From NCBI RefSeq assembly GCF_017583065.1, contig NZ_JAGEVL010000007.1, positions 186,001 to 250,000 of the forward strand: 64,000 nucleotides of DNA, read 5' to 3'. Below the pieces are notes generated by a model. That model did no database searches. It was not told where the DNA came from and worked only from the letters and a program-made list of their open reading frames with translations. Source of the stretch: Staphylococcus shinii. GTDB taxonomy: Bacteria > Bacillota > Bacilli > Staphylococcales > Staphylococcaceae. The stretch's first letter is position 1. Each line of letters opens with the position of its first letter. Both the position numbers and the translations under genes were made by a program. Positions 36,851 to 46,143 of this stretch are shown here, piece after piece.

Positions 36851-36874
36851 AAAAGAAAGCGGAAACATTATAAT
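36846..36874 (+). promoter_or_regulatory. fruRKA promoter with overlapping cre
   Basis: TTGAAA (36846-36851), a 17-bp spacer and a perfect TATAAT (36869-36874). Inside the spacer, AGAAAGCGGAAACA (36854-36867) matches 12 of 14 positions of the CcpA cre consensus WGWAARCGYTWWMA. This predicts repression by CcpA when glucose is plentiful. Confidence 0.65.
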
Positions 36875-36896
36875 GGCAATGAGCTGAGGTGAAGGT

Positions 36897-37655
36897 ATGA
36901 TAACGGAAAAACGCCATGAGTTAATTTTGACTGAATTGTCAAAAAAAGATTTTTTAACGTTACAAGAATTAATCGATCGGACAGGTTGTAGTGCTTCGAC
37001 AATTCGCCGTGATTTATCAAAGCTACAAAATTTTGGAAAATTAAAAAGATTACATGGAGGCGCAACACTCAATCAAACTTCAGTGTTAGAGCCCAATTTG
37101 GCAGATAAACGAGGTACCAATTTAAAAGAGAAGCAAGAAATTGGCAAAATTGCTGCGAGAGAAATAGAAGACTGCGATTGCGTATTTTTGGATGCAGGCT
37201 CTACTACACTCGAAATGATTCCGTTTATTAAAGCAAACGACATCATCGTAGTGACAAATGGTTTAACGCATGTTGAAGAACTCCTTAAATATGGAATTAG
37301 AACATTAATAATTGGTGGAGAAGTTAAATCTACTACATTTGCAACAGTGGGTGCGAGCGCCTTAGAAACGTTGAAGCGTTATCGTTTTGATAAGGTGTTT
37401 TTGGGAATGAATGGGATAGATTTAAAATATGGTTTAACAACCCCAGATGAACAAGAAGCCATTATTAAACACCATGCCATGGAATTAGGAACACAAGTTT
37501 ATGTATTAATTGATCATGCTAAATACGAAAAAGTATATTTTGCTCATGTCCCCATAGAAGCTAATGTATCACTTATTACTTCTAAAAAGGCAATGACAAA
37601 TAAATACTTTAGATTATTTGCTGAAAAATATAACTTTATTGGAGGAACACTATGA
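36897..37655 (+). CDS. fruR: DeoR-family regulator FruR
   Basis: A regulator of 252 aa. An N-terminal DeoR helix-turn-helix (LTLQELIDRTGCSASTIRRDL, about residues 20-40, cited in part) precedes a sugar-phosphate-binding domain with the family blocks VFLDAGSTTLEM and VVTNGLTHVEELL. It is the first gene of fruRKA, overlapping fruK by 4 bp, and likely represses the operon until fructose-1-phosphate accumulates. AGGTGAAGGT lies before the ATG. Confidence 0.93.
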   Translation: MITEKRHELILTELSKKDFLTLQELIDRTGCSASTIRRDLSKLQNFGKLKRLHGGATLNQTSVLEPNLADKRGTNLKEKQEIGKIAAREIEDCDCVFLDAGSTTLEMIPFIKANDIIVVTNGLTHVEELLKYGIRTLIIGGEVKSTTFATVGASALETLKRYRFDKVFLGMNGIDLKYGLTTPDEQEAIIKHHAMELGTQVYVLIDHAKYEKVYFAHVPIEANVSLITSKKAMTNKYFRLFAEKYNFIGGTL

Positions 37656-38575
37656 TTTATACAGTTACATTTAATCCTTCTATTGACTACATTATGTTTG
37701 CAAATAACTTTGAACTTAATGGATTAAATCGTGCTACAGAAACATATAAATTTGCAGGTGGCAAAGGTATTAATGTTTCTAGAGTATTGAAGACACTAGG
37801 AGTACAATCTACAGCACTTGGTTTTGCAGGTGGGTTTCCAGGACAATTTATTACAGATACCTTAACTAAAGCAAATATTTGTACTGATTTTGTTCAAGTA
37901 GATGAGGATACTAGAATAAACGTTAAATTAAAAACAGGCGAAGAAACTGAAATTAATGCACCTGGTCCACAAATTTCGAGTACGCAGTTTGAAGCATTAT
38001 TATCGCAAATTAGGGATACAACAGAAGAAGATACAGTGGTTGTTGCTGGTAGTATACCTAAGAGTGTGCCAAGTGATGCTTATGAACAAATTGCTAAGAT
38101 TACAAAAGAAACAGGGGCACAACTAGTAGTTGATGCTGAAAAAGATTTAGTTGAATCTGTATTAAAATATAATCCATTATTTATTAAACCGAATAAAGAT
38201 GAATTAGAAGTAATGTTTAATACTACAATTGATTCAGATCAAAAAGTGATTCAATTTGCACATGAAATTTTAGCAAAAGGTGCTAAATCTGTAATTATCT
38301 CATTGGGAGGAGAAGGAGCCGTATATGTAGATGAACAATACAGTTATAAAGCAAGTGTACCAAATGGTCATGTTGTAAATACTGTTGGCTCTGGAGATAG
38401 TACAGTAGCAGGCATGGTTGCAGGTTTAGAAGCAAGTCTGACGACTGAAGAAGCATTTAAACAAGCTGTGTCAGCAGGTACTGCTACAGCATTTAATGAT
38501 GATTTAGCTACGAAAACTGCAATTGAAGACATTAAAACACAAGTTGTGATTACGACACTAGACGGGAGTGAATAA
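37652..38575 (+). CDS. fruK: 1-phosphofructokinase
   Basis: A PfkB-family sugar kinase of 307 aa (called fruB in some staphylococcal annotations). It phosphorylates fructose-1-phosphate to fructose-1,6-bisphosphate with ATP. The first PfkB signature is AGGKGINVSRVLK and the second is NTVGSGDSTVAGMVAG, whose Asp is the catalytic base. Its ATG overlaps the fruR stop by 4 bp, with GGAGGAACACT as ribosome binding site, showing coupling. The PTS gene follows directly. Confidence 0.95.
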   Translation: MIYTVTFNPSIDYIMFANNFELNGLNRATETYKFAGGKGINVSRVLKTLGVQSTALGFAGGFPGQFITDTLTKANICTDFVQVDEDTRINVKLKTGEETEINAPGPQISSTQFEALLSQIRDTTEEDTVVVAGSIPKSVPSDAYEQIAKITKETGAQLVVDAEKDLVESVLKYNPLFIKPNKDELEVMFNTTIDSDQKVIQFAHEILAKGAKSVIISLGGEGAVYVDEQYSYKASVPNGHVVNTVGSGDSTVAGMVAGLEASLTTEEAFKQAVSAGTATAFNDDLATKTAIEDIKTQVVITTLDGSE

Positions 38576-38576
38576 T

Positions 38577-40526
38577 ATGAGAATTACCGAATTATTAACA
38601 AAAGATACAATTGCAATGGATCTTTCTTCAACAGAAAAGAATGGTGTCATTGACGAACTAGTTAATCAATTAGATAAGGCTGGAAAACTAAATGATGTGA
38701 CTTCTTTTAAAGAAGCAATCCATAATCGTGAATCTCAAAGTACAACAGGTATTGGTGAAGGTATAGCGATACCTCACGCTAAGGTTTCAGCAGTTACTAC
38801 ACCAGCAATTGCATTTGGGAAATCAAAAGCAGGTGTAGATTATCAAAGTTTAGATATGCAACCAGCACATTTATTCTTTATGATTGCTGCACCAGAAGGC
38901 GGAGCACAAACACACTTAGATGCATTAGCTAAATTGTCAGGTATTCTGATGGATGAAAAAGTTCGTGAATCATTACTTCATGCCAATTCGCCTGAAGAAG
39001 TATTACAAATTATAGATCAGGCTGATGATGAAGCAACTGAAGAAGAAGCATCTGAAGAGGCGGCTCAAGGTGTTGCCACAGATAATGAAAATTCAAATGA
39101 ACCATACGTTTTAGCAGTAACAGCATGTCCAACAGGTATTGCTCATACTTACATGGCACGTGACGCTTTGAAAAAACAAGCTGAGAAAATGAATGTTAAG
39201 ATTAAAGTTGAAACAAATGGCTCAGGCGGCATAAAAAATCATCTTACAGACGAAGATATTCAACGTGCTTCAGGTATTATTGTAGCCGCAGATGTACATG
39301 TTGAGACAGATCGTTTTGATGGTAAAAACGTCGTTGAAGTACCTGTTGCAGATGGTATAAAACGACCAGAAGAATTAATTAACTTAGCACAAGATACATC
39401 TCGCAAGCCATTTGTAGCACGCAGTGGCAATAAGGCAAGTAATCAATCAACAAGCAACGAAAAACAAGGCGTTGGTAAAACAATATACAAACATTTAATG
39501 AATGGTGTATCTAATATGTTACCACTTGTTATCGCTGGTGGTATTTTGATGGCAATTGCGTTCTTGTTTGGTGCTAACTCTTTTGATCCAAAAAGTTCAG
39601 AATATAATGCTTTTGCTGAACAATTATGGAATATAGGTAATAAGAGTGCCTTCATGCTAATTATTCCAATACTTGCTGGTTACATTGCACGTAGTATTGC
39701 AGATAAGCCAGGCTTTGCAGCAGGTCTTGTCGGTGGTGTTCTAGCTAGTACAGGTGATTCAGGATTTATTGGCGGTATTCTTGCAGGTTTCCTAGCAGGT
39801 TATTTAACATTAGGTATTAAGAAATTATGTTCAGGTATGCCTCAAGAGTTAGAAGGTTTAAAACCAACACTTATCTTCCCGGTGCTTTCAGTTACGATTA
39901 CAGGATTACTAATGATTTATGTTATCAATCCACCAGCATCATGGTTGAATAATACGTTATTAAATGGATTGGAAAGTTTATCAGGTACGAACATAATGCT
40001 ACTTGGTTTAGTTGTTGGTGCGATGATGGCTATTGATATGGGCGGTCCGTTTAATAAGGCGGCTTATGTATTCTCTGTAGCAGCGTTGACAAGTGGTAAT
40101 GCTGCGCCAATTACTGCAGCAATGATTGGTGGTATGGTGCCTCCAATTGCGATTGCAACAGCAATGGTTCTATTCCGTAAGAAATTCACAAAAGAACAAA
40201 AAGGTTCTGTACTACCTAACTATATTATGGGCTTATCATTTATAACGGAAGGCGCTATTCCATTTGCAGCTGCTGACCCAATTCGAGTTATACCTTCAAT
40301 GATGGTTGGATCTGGTGTGGCTGGTGCAATTGCGCTAGGACTTGGTTCAGCAATACAAGCGCCACATGGTGGTATTATTGTTATATTAGGAACAGACTTT
40401 GGTCACGTACTTCAATCATTAATTGCAATTATTATCGGTTCATTAGTTGCGGCAATTATTTATGGTTTATTAAAACCTAAGTTAACACAAGATGAAATTC
40501 ATACTTCTGAAGCTATGAATGATTAA
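38577..40526 (+). CDS. fruA: Fructose PTS permease EIIABC
   Basis: A multi-domain transporter of 649 aa that imports fructose as fructose-1-phosphate. The order is EIIA (about 1-150, phospho-His67 in GEGIAIPHAK), an acidic linker (DEATEEEASEEA), EIIB (about 175-275, phospho-Cys184 in VTACPTGIAHTY) and EIIC (about 305-640, around ten hydrophobic segments). The EIIC carries GSGVAGAIALGLGSAIQAPH near its end. I chose ATG at 38577 behind GGGAGTGAATAAT. It ends the fruRKA operon at a clear terminator. Confidence 0.95.
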   Translation: MRITELLTKDTIAMDLSSTEKNGVIDELVNQLDKAGKLNDVTSFKEAIHNRESQSTTGIGEGIAIPHAKVSAVTTPAIAFGKSKAGVDYQSLDMQPAHLFFMIAAPEGGAQTHLDALAKLSGILMDEKVRESLLHANSPEEVLQIIDQADDEATEEEASEEAAQGVATDNENSNEPYVLAVTACPTGIAHTYMARDALKKQAEKMNVKIKVETNGSGGIKNHLTDEDIQRASGIIVAADVHVETDRFDGKNVVEVPVADGIKRPEELINLAQDTSRKPFVARSGNKASNQSTSNEKQGVGKTIYKHLMNGVSNMLPLVIAGGILMAIAFLFGANSFDPKSSEYNAFAEQLWNIGNKSAFMLIIPILAGYIARSIADKPGFAAGLVGGVLASTGDSGFIGGILAGFLAGYLTLGIKKLCSGMPQELEGLKPTLIFPVLSVTITGLLMIYVINPPASWLNNTLLNGLESLSGTNIMLLGLVVGAMMAIDMGGPFNKAAYVFSVAALTSGNAAPITAAMIGGMVPPIAIATAMVLFRKKFTKEQKGSVLPNYIMGLSFITEGAIPFAAADPIRVIPSMMVGSGVAGAIALGLGSAIQAPHGGIIVILGTDFGHVLQSLIAIIIGSLVAAIIYGLLKPKLTQDEIHTSEAMND

Positions 40527-40558
40527 ACTATAGATGCTTCATAACAATAAAGAAATAA

Positions 40559-40607
40559 AGGAAAGCCAGAAAAACTCATCTAATTGAGTTCATTTTCTGG
40601 CTTTTTT
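40559..40607 (+). terminator. Terminator of fruRKA
   Basis: AAAGCCAGAAAA pairs with TTTTCTGGCTTT, enclosing ACTCA/TGAGT, and runs into a T-stretch. Confidence 0.88.
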
Positions 40608-40724
40608 AATTATATAGTGAAAAGTAAAAAGCTTTGAATATAATTAAGTGATTGAATTTGGTAAAATATTAATAAAGTTGCAAAGAAATTAATGAGATTA
40701 AATTAGCGAAAAGAAGGTAGAAAA

Positions 40725-41885
40725 ATGAGTAAATATGTTATTGCAAATGGTCGCATTTATACTGAAAATGAAACAATTGCACAAGGTTATATTATAATTG
40801 ATAATGGTAAAATTGCACAAATTGGTACAGGTGAATATCAAGGAGAGTTAACAACTATAGATTTAAAAGGGCAACATGTGCTACCTGGTTTTATTGATAT
40901 ACATATGCATGGTGGCTATGGCGAAGATGCTATGGACGCTTCATTTGAAGGGTTAAAACATTTGTCAGAATCATTATTATCAGAAGGTACAACAAGCTTC
41001 TTGGCTACAACAATGACCCAGTCTGATGAAAATATTATCAAAGCATTAAAGAATATTGTGAACTATCAAGGACAACAAGATAACTTAAACGCAGCAAGTA
41101 TCGTTGGGATACACTTAGAAGGGCCATTTATATCTGAACATAAGGTAGGCGCTCAAAACCCAGCGTATGTTCAACGACCTTCAGTTGCAAAGATACAACA
41201 ATTTCAAGAAATTGCTAACGACCAAATTAAAGTAATGACTTTTGCACCAGAAGTAGAAGGCGCACGTGAAACTTTAGCAGCGTTACATAATCAAATTAAT
41301 TTTTCTATTGGTCACACGGTAGCAACATTCGATGAAGTCAATGAAGCGGTGGCACATGGTGCGAAGCACGTGACCCACCTTTATAATGCTGGCACAGCGT
41401 TCGAACATAGAAATCCAGGATTATCTGGTGCTGCTTGGGTCAATGATAAACTTAGTACAGAATCTATCGTTGATGGTATTCATTCACATCCCGCGTCTAT
41501 AAAGATTGCCTATAAACAAAAAGGAAATAAACGTTTTTTCTTGATTACCGATGCTATGAGAGCGAAAGGTATGCCAGATGGTGAATATGATTTAGGCGGT
41601 CAGAATGTAACGGTAAAAGGTTCCGAAGCGAGACTGGCCTCTGGTGCTCTTGCAGGTAGTATCTTGAAAATGAATGAAGGTTTAAAAAACTTAATTAAAT
41701 TTACTGGAGCTTCTTTAGATGACTTATGGCGTGTTACAAGTTTAAACCAAGCAATTGCATTGAATATTGAAGATAATAAAGGGAGTATAGCTGTAGGAAA
41801 AGATGCTGACATTGTAGTCGTCGATGATGATATGCATGTTTTAACAACGATTAAATCAGGCGAAGTTCACAATTTCGGATCATAA
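40725..41885 (+). CDS. nagA: N-acetylglucosamine-6-phosphate deacetylase
   Basis: An amidohydrolase of 386 aa that removes acetate from GlcNAc-6-phosphate, feeding amino-sugar recycling into glycolysis or wall precursors. Metal and substrate residues are visible: DIHMHGGYG, HLEGPFIS (Glu), FSIGHTVATFDE (His), HVTHLYNAG (His) and LITDAM (Asp). GAAGGTAGAAAA precedes the ATG. It follows the fructose operon but has its own upstream space and probably its own promoter. Confidence 0.94.
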   Translation: MSKYVIANGRIYTENETIAQGYIIIDNGKIAQIGTGEYQGELTTIDLKGQHVLPGFIDIHMHGGYGEDAMDASFEGLKHLSESLLSEGTTSFLATTMTQSDENIIKALKNIVNYQGQQDNLNAASIVGIHLEGPFISEHKVGAQNPAYVQRPSVAKIQQFQEIANDQIKVMTFAPEVEGARETLAALHNQINFSIGHTVATFDEVNEAVAHGAKHVTHLYNAGTAFEHRNPGLSGAAWVNDKLSTESIVDGIHSHPASIKIAYKQKGNKRFFLITDAMRAKGMPDGEYDLGGQNVTVKGSEARLASGALAGSILKMNEGLKNLIKFTGASLDDLWRVTSLNQAIALNIEDNKGSIAVGKDADIVVVDDDMHVLTTIKSGEVHNFGS

Positions 41886-42017
41886 TTGCTTAGGCTTAAA
41901 AATACTGAAAAATTGACTTTAATACAAATTTAAGTTTCAATAATTAATTGGCTTAAAAAGCGATTGATTGCAAAAATTACAAGAAATGTTCATTTTGTGA
42001 TATGATAAAAGAAATGC

Positions 42018-42114
42018 GTATTTTTAGGGAGGTGTCACAATGGGAAGGATGTAGTACGTCAAAAAGCAATCATTAACAATAAAAATACTTATGTTCGGTC
42101 ACCTATTGTGACAC
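42018..42114 (+). promoter_or_regulatory. Interleaved inverted repeats in the mpfA leader
   Basis: Two perfect inverted repeats interlock. GTATTTTTA (42018-42026) matches TAAAAATAC (42080-42088), and GTGTCACAAT (42032-42041) matches ATTGTGACAC (42105-42114). The order left1-left2-right1-right2 means they can form a pseudoknot or be alternatives. The second left arm covers the ribosome binding site and first base pair of a four-codon ORF. This suggests an RNA-based control of the downstream CNNM gene. Confidence 0.55.
42040..42054 (+). CDS. Four-codon leader ORF (Met-Gly-Arg-Met)
   Basis: ATG GGA AGG ATG TAG is preceded by GGGAGGTG at an ideal 5-7 nt distance. The ribosome binding site and the start lie in an arm of a 10-bp inverted repeat. 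It is too short to make a stable protein, so if translated it would act by positioning a ribosome on the leader of the mpfA-like gene. No direct proof of expression. Confidence 0.35.
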   Translation: MGRM

Positions 42115-42122
42115 GATATTTT

Positions 42123-42155
42123 GGAGGTGAATCCCTAGAAATAGGGAATTAATTG
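42123..42155 (+). promoter_or_regulatory. Split ribosome binding site with intervening hairpin
   Basis: GGAGGTG (42123-42129) is followed by the hairpin TCCCTAGAAATAGGGA (42132-42147) and then a TTG start at 42153, with an in-frame TAA at 42150. Spacing from GGAGG to TTG is 25 nt linearly; folding the hairpin would bring the two close. Later starts are GTG 42162 and ATG 42171. Confidence 0.5.
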
Positions 42156-43502
42156 GAAACTGTGACCATAATGAATTTAGTAATATTTTTTCTTTTAATA
42201 GCATTAACAACGGTATTCGTAGGCTCGGAATTCGCTTTGGTGAAAGTCCGCAGTTCTAGGATTGATCAACTTGCGTCAGAAGGTAATGGTAGTGCACGTG
42301 TAGTTAAAAAAATGATTAAAAACCTAGATTATTATTTATCAGCGTGTCAGCTCGGTATCACTGTAACTTCTTTAGGTTTAGGTTGGTTAGGTGAACCGAC
42401 TTTTAATAAACTATTACACCCACTATTCGAAGCGATTAGCTTGCCTGATCCGTTAACGACAACAATATCATTTATTGTTTCATTTATTATTGTGACTTAT
42501 TTACACGTAGTACTTGGTGAATTAGCACCTAAAACGTTAGCAATACAGCATACTGAAAAATTAGCATTGTTCTATTCACGACCATTATTCTATTTTGGTG
42601 TTATTATGAAACCATTAATTTGGTTAATGAACGGTTCAGCGAGAATGATTATCCGTATGTTTGGCGTTGATCCTGATGCTAATAATGACGCAATGTCAGA
42701 AGAAGAAATAAAAATAATAATCAACAACAGTTATAATGGCGGTGAAATTAACCAGACCGAATTAGCTTACATGCAAAATATCTTTTCATTTGATGAAAGA
42801 CAAGCTAAAGATATTATGGTGCCGCGTACGCAAATGATAACGATGAATGAACCATTTAACGTGGATGAATTGTTAGACACAATTAAAAAACACCAATTTA
42901 CCCGTTATCCTATTACAGCTGATGGGGATAAAGACCATGTAAAAGGGTTTATTAATGTGAAAGAGTTTTTAACTGAATACGCTTCAGGAAAACAAATGAA
43001 AGTAAGTAATTATGTACATGACTTACCTATGATTTCAGAAACAACACGTATTAGTGATGCACTAGTTCGTATGCAAAGAGAACATGTCCATATTTCCCTT
43101 ATTATAGACGAATACGGCGGTACAGCTGGCATCTTAACAATGGAAGATATCTTAGAAGAAATTGTTGGCGAAATTCGTGATGAATTTGATGATGATGAAG
43201 TTAACGATATTGTGAAAGTAACAGACAGTAGATATCAAATCAATGGTCGTGTATTATTAAACGACCTACAAGATCAACTAGATATCGAATTTGAAGATTC
43301 AGAGGACATTGATACCATTGGTGGTTGGTTACAAGCACACAATACGAATTTACAACAGAATGATTATGTTGATACTGAATATGATAGATGGGTTATTTCT
43401 GAAATTGATAACCACCAAATCATTACTGTTATTTTAGAGTTAGAATATCATAAAAATAGACCAACATTAGAAGAAGAAGCCGAGGAAGAAGAAAATAATT
43501 AA
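42153..43502 (+). CDS. mpfA: CNNM/CorC-family magnesium efflux-type protein
   Basis: A membrane protein of 449 aa (443 if ATG at 42171 is used). An N-terminal DUF21/CNNM domain with about four hydrophobic segments covers residues 1-190, then a CBS pair near 205-330 (MVPRTQMITMNEPF, HISLIIDEYGGTAGILTMED) and a CorC_HlyC domain to about 430, ending in an acidic tail. CNNM proteins export or sense Mg2+; the S. aureus gene at this locus is the magnesium protection factor MpfA. The upstream leader is unusual and may make expression respond to Mg2+ or translation state. Terminator follows. Confidence 0.85.
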   Translation: METVTIMNLVIFFLLIALTTVFVGSEFALVKVRSSRIDQLASEGNGSARVVKKMIKNLDYYLSACQLGITVTSLGLGWLGEPTFNKLLHPLFEAISLPDPLTTTISFIVSFIIVTYLHVVLGELAPKTLAIQHTEKLALFYSRPLFYFGVIMKPLIWLMNGSARMIIRMFGVDPDANNDAMSEEEIKIIINNSYNGGEINQTELAYMQNIFSFDERQAKDIMVPRTQMITMNEPFNVDELLDTIKKHQFTRYPITADGDKDHVKGFINVKEFLTEYASGKQMKVSNYVHDLPMISETTRISDALVRMQREHVHISLIIDEYGGTAGILTMEDILEEIVGEIRDEFDDDEVNDIVKVTDSRYQINGRVLLNDLQDQLDIEFEDSEDIDTIGGWLQAHNTNLQQNDYVDTEYDRWVISEIDNHQIITVILELEYHKNRPTLEEEAEEEENN

Positions 43503-43544
43503 AAAGCGATGATTAATGTGAAAGTGTAACATTAATTAGGAAAT

Positions 43545-43591
43545 AGGAGAGAAATCAATTTTTGATAAAATGATTTCTCTCCTGTTTTTTT
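43545..43591 (+). terminator. Terminator after mpfA
   Basis: AGGAGAGAAATCA pairs perfectly with TGATTTCTCTCCT and is followed by a run of T. A smaller hairpin (ATTAATGT/ACATTAAT, 43512-43536) precedes it. Confidence 0.88.
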
Positions 43592-43831
43592 ATGACCTAT
43601 ATGACTAAAAAAGTGGATTCATTGAATTTACTATAGTTAATTTTGAAGTATGCATATCATTAGATTCTTTTTATTATCGGAACTATATTTATGGGTAAGC
43701 AATATAGTTATATAGATAACATACTGTGGTCTATTAAAGGAAAAAGTGTGAGATAGTATATTTTTATGTCTAAGCGTATTAAAATAAAGATATTACTTAT
43801 ACAAACAAAGTAATCAGAAAGGGGATTAATA

Positions 43832-44671
43832 ATGATAGAAGATATATATTATTTAAATAATGGTTACCCAATGCCTAAAGTAGGATTAGGTGTATATAAA
43901 ATCGCAGAAGAAGAGATGGAACAAGCAGTAACAGCAGCGTTAGATGCTGGATATCGTGCATTTGATACAGCTTATTTCTATAAAAATGAAATTGCATTAG
44001 GTAATGCATTGAAAAAATCAGACGTACCTAGAGAAGATCTATTTATTACATCTAAATTATGGAATGACTACCAAGGGTATAATCAAACGATTGAATTCTT
44101 TACCAAATCAATTGAAAACCTTGGTACTGATTACTTAGATCTATTCTTAATACATTGGCCATGTGAAGCAGATGGCTTATTTATCGAGAGTTATAAAGCT
44201 ATGGAAAAGTTATACGAGGAAGGGCGAATCCGTGCCATTGGCGTATGTAACTTTAACCAACATCACTTAGAAAAGCTTATGGAAGCAACTGAAGTTGTAC
44301 CTGCAGTGAATCAGATAGAAGTGCACCCTAATTTCAATCAACAAGCATTACAGGAATATTGTGATAGCCATGATATTGCAGTTACTGCTTGGATGCCGTT
44401 AATGAGAAATAGAGGATTGCTTGAATACGATGTCATTACAAAATTAGCTGAACGTTATAATAAAACACCAGCTCAAATTGTACTACGTTGGCATCTAGCA
44501 CATAATAGACTAGTGATTCCAAAGTCTAAAACGCCTGAACGTATTAAAGAAAATTATGATATCTTTGATTTTAATTTAGAACTTACTGATATTGCTGAAA
44601 TTGATAGCTTAAATAAAGATGAGCGACAAGGCAATGATCCTGATAAGGTTCGTATAGGGACATTAAAATAA
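43832..44671 (+). CDS. Aldo/keto reductase
   Basis: An NAD(P)H-dependent reductase of 279 aa of the AKR5-like prokaryotic group (YvgN/DkgA type). The catalytic tetrad is visible: Asp and Tyr in RAFDTAYFYKNE, Lys in ITSKLWN and His in LFLIHWP; the cofactor-binding IPKSKTPERIKENYDIFDF lies near the end. Likely substrates are methylglyoxal and other reactive aldehydes, by family only. AAAGGGGATTAATA precedes the ATG. It is monocistronic. Confidence 0.92.
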   Translation: MIEDIYYLNNGYPMPKVGLGVYKIAEEEMEQAVTAALDAGYRAFDTAYFYKNEIALGNALKKSDVPREDLFITSKLWNDYQGYNQTIEFFTKSIENLGTDYLDLFLIHWPCEADGLFIESYKAMEKLYEEGRIRAIGVCNFNQHHLEKLMEATEVVPAVNQIEVHPNFNQQALQEYCDSHDIAVTAWMPLMRNRGLLEYDVITKLAERYNKTPAQIVLRWHLAHNRLVIPKSKTPERIKENYDIFDFNLELTDIAEIDSLNKDERQGNDPDKVRIGTLK

Positions 44672-44678
44672 TTTTGAA

Positions 44679-44723
44679 CGAGACTATGTATTTAATTGAT
44701 TTCTGAATATATAGTCTTTTCTT
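44679..44723 (+). terminator. Probable terminator after the aldo/keto reductase
   Basis: AGACTAT (44681-44687) pairs with ATAGTCT (44711-44717), followed by TTTTCTTT. Confidence 0.6.
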
Positions 44724-45041
44724 TATTGTGTTGATAGTTTTCATTTTCAAATAATGGAAATAATTGATAGACTTAAAGTAACAATTTATAACTTTTATAA
44801 GTTTATATTTCGGTCAATATTAGCATTTTGATTAAAAATTCAATGGATGAATGATTTTTGATTTTTTTAAAATTATCTTGAAATTAATTCGTTTTTAAAA
44901 ATCTTCGCTTAAAAGTTAAGTTTTAATATTTAGTATTAAGGCTATATAAAGATTATGTAAATCTAAATGATTTATATAGCATAATGATGGTGAGAATTGA
45001 TAAAGTGAAAATTGAAGTAATTGAAATGAAGGTGTTTATAT
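44724..45041. other. Intergenic region upstream of the csbB-like gene
   Basis: Very AT-rich and without a gene. ATTATATAAA-like sequence near 44943-44985 may hold the promoter of the glycosyltransferase gene, but no SigB consensus is evident despite the CsbB-type annotation. Confidence 0.35.
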
Positions 45042-46103
45042 ATGCAAATAAGAGTTATAGTACCTTGTTATAATGAAGGTGAAGTAATAGTAAAAACGTA
45101 TGAACGATTGACTGAAATATTATCGAAAGATAGTCAGAATCATCATTATGACTATGATTTATTATTTGTAGATGACGGAAGTAAAGATAAGACCATTAAT
45201 TATATTCAAGAGATGGCCACGAAAGACAATCATGTTAAATTTATATCCTTTAGCCGTAATTTTGGTAAAGAATCAGCAATGATTGCTGGTTATCAACATA
45301 GTGAAAATTGCGATGGCGTTATTATGATTGATGCAGACTTGCAACATCCCCCTGAATTAATACCTCAAATGATAGAAGGTTATATGGACGGTTATGATCA
45401 AGTGGTAGCCAAAAGAGATAGAACGGGTGAAAATCAGTCCAGGAAAATGATGACGAAAATTTATTATAAATTGATAAATCATTTTGTAGAAGATATTAAA
45501 TTAGAAGATGGCGTTGGAGATTTTAGATTGTTAAGCCAACGTGCAGTACAATCTTTAACCCAATTAGATGAATATAATAGATTTTCTAAAGGCTTGTACG
45601 AATGGATAGGTTATAATACCAAAGTCTTTACCTATGAAAATGTTGAGCGTGAGGATGGAGAATCTAAATGGTCATTTAGTAAATTATTAAATTATGGTAT
45701 TGATGGTTTGATTTCATTCAATAATAAACCTTTACGTGCAATGATCTATCTGGGGCTAATTGTATTCTTTATTAGTTTGCTATATATCGGTTATATTTCA
45801 GTAGGTATTATGATAAGAGGCGTTGAAACACCAGGCTATTTCTCTACAATTGCAGCTATATTACTCCTTGGTGGCATCCAACTCATTTCAATAGGAATTG
45901 TCGGCGAGTATATCGGTCGTATTTATTACGAAGTGAAGCAACGTCCTAAATATATTGTGCAGGCTTCTAATTTCAAATGTGCTTATGAAACAAATAACCA
46001 CAATATTACTCAAGATATTAACGATGACGTTGGCAGTAATGAGCGTAGAAAGTATTCGGAAACACAAGATAAAAAGAAAAAAGAACTAATTAAAAATAGA
46101 TAA
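45042..46103 (+). CDS. csbB: CsbB-type glycosyltransferase (family 2)
   Basis: A membrane glycosyltransferase of 353 aa of the GtrB/dolichol-phosphate mannose synthase type. The GT2 catalytic domain is cytosolic (residues 1-230): VIVPCYNEGEVI, the DDGSKDKT nucleotide-sugar motif, and DADLQHPPELIP (metal-binding DxD). Two membrane segments follow at about 232-300, then a polar basic tail of 50 residues, longer than usual. CsbB loads GlcNAc onto undecaprenyl phosphate for lipoteichoic acid glycosylation with YfhO in S. aureus and Bacillus. In S. aureus this gene borders saePQRS. Confidence 0.87.
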   Translation: MQIRVIVPCYNEGEVIVKTYERLTEILSKDSQNHHYDYDLLFVDDGSKDKTINYIQEMATKDNHVKFISFSRNFGKESAMIAGYQHSENCDGVIMIDADLQHPPELIPQMIEGYMDGYDQVVAKRDRTGENQSRKMMTKIYYKLINHFVEDIKLEDGVGDFRLLSQRAVQSLTQLDEYNRFSKGLYEWIGYNTKVFTYENVEREDGESKWSFSKLLNYGIDGLISFNNKPLRAMIYLGLIVFFISLLYIGYISVGIMIRGVETPGYFSTIAAILLLGGIQLISIGIVGEYIGRIYYEVKQRPKYIVQASNFKCAYETNNHNITQDINDDVGSNERRKYSETQDKKKKELIKNR

Positions 46104-46143
46104 ATTTTAATTAGTCCTTGATTAAAATACTATGAATTTATAA

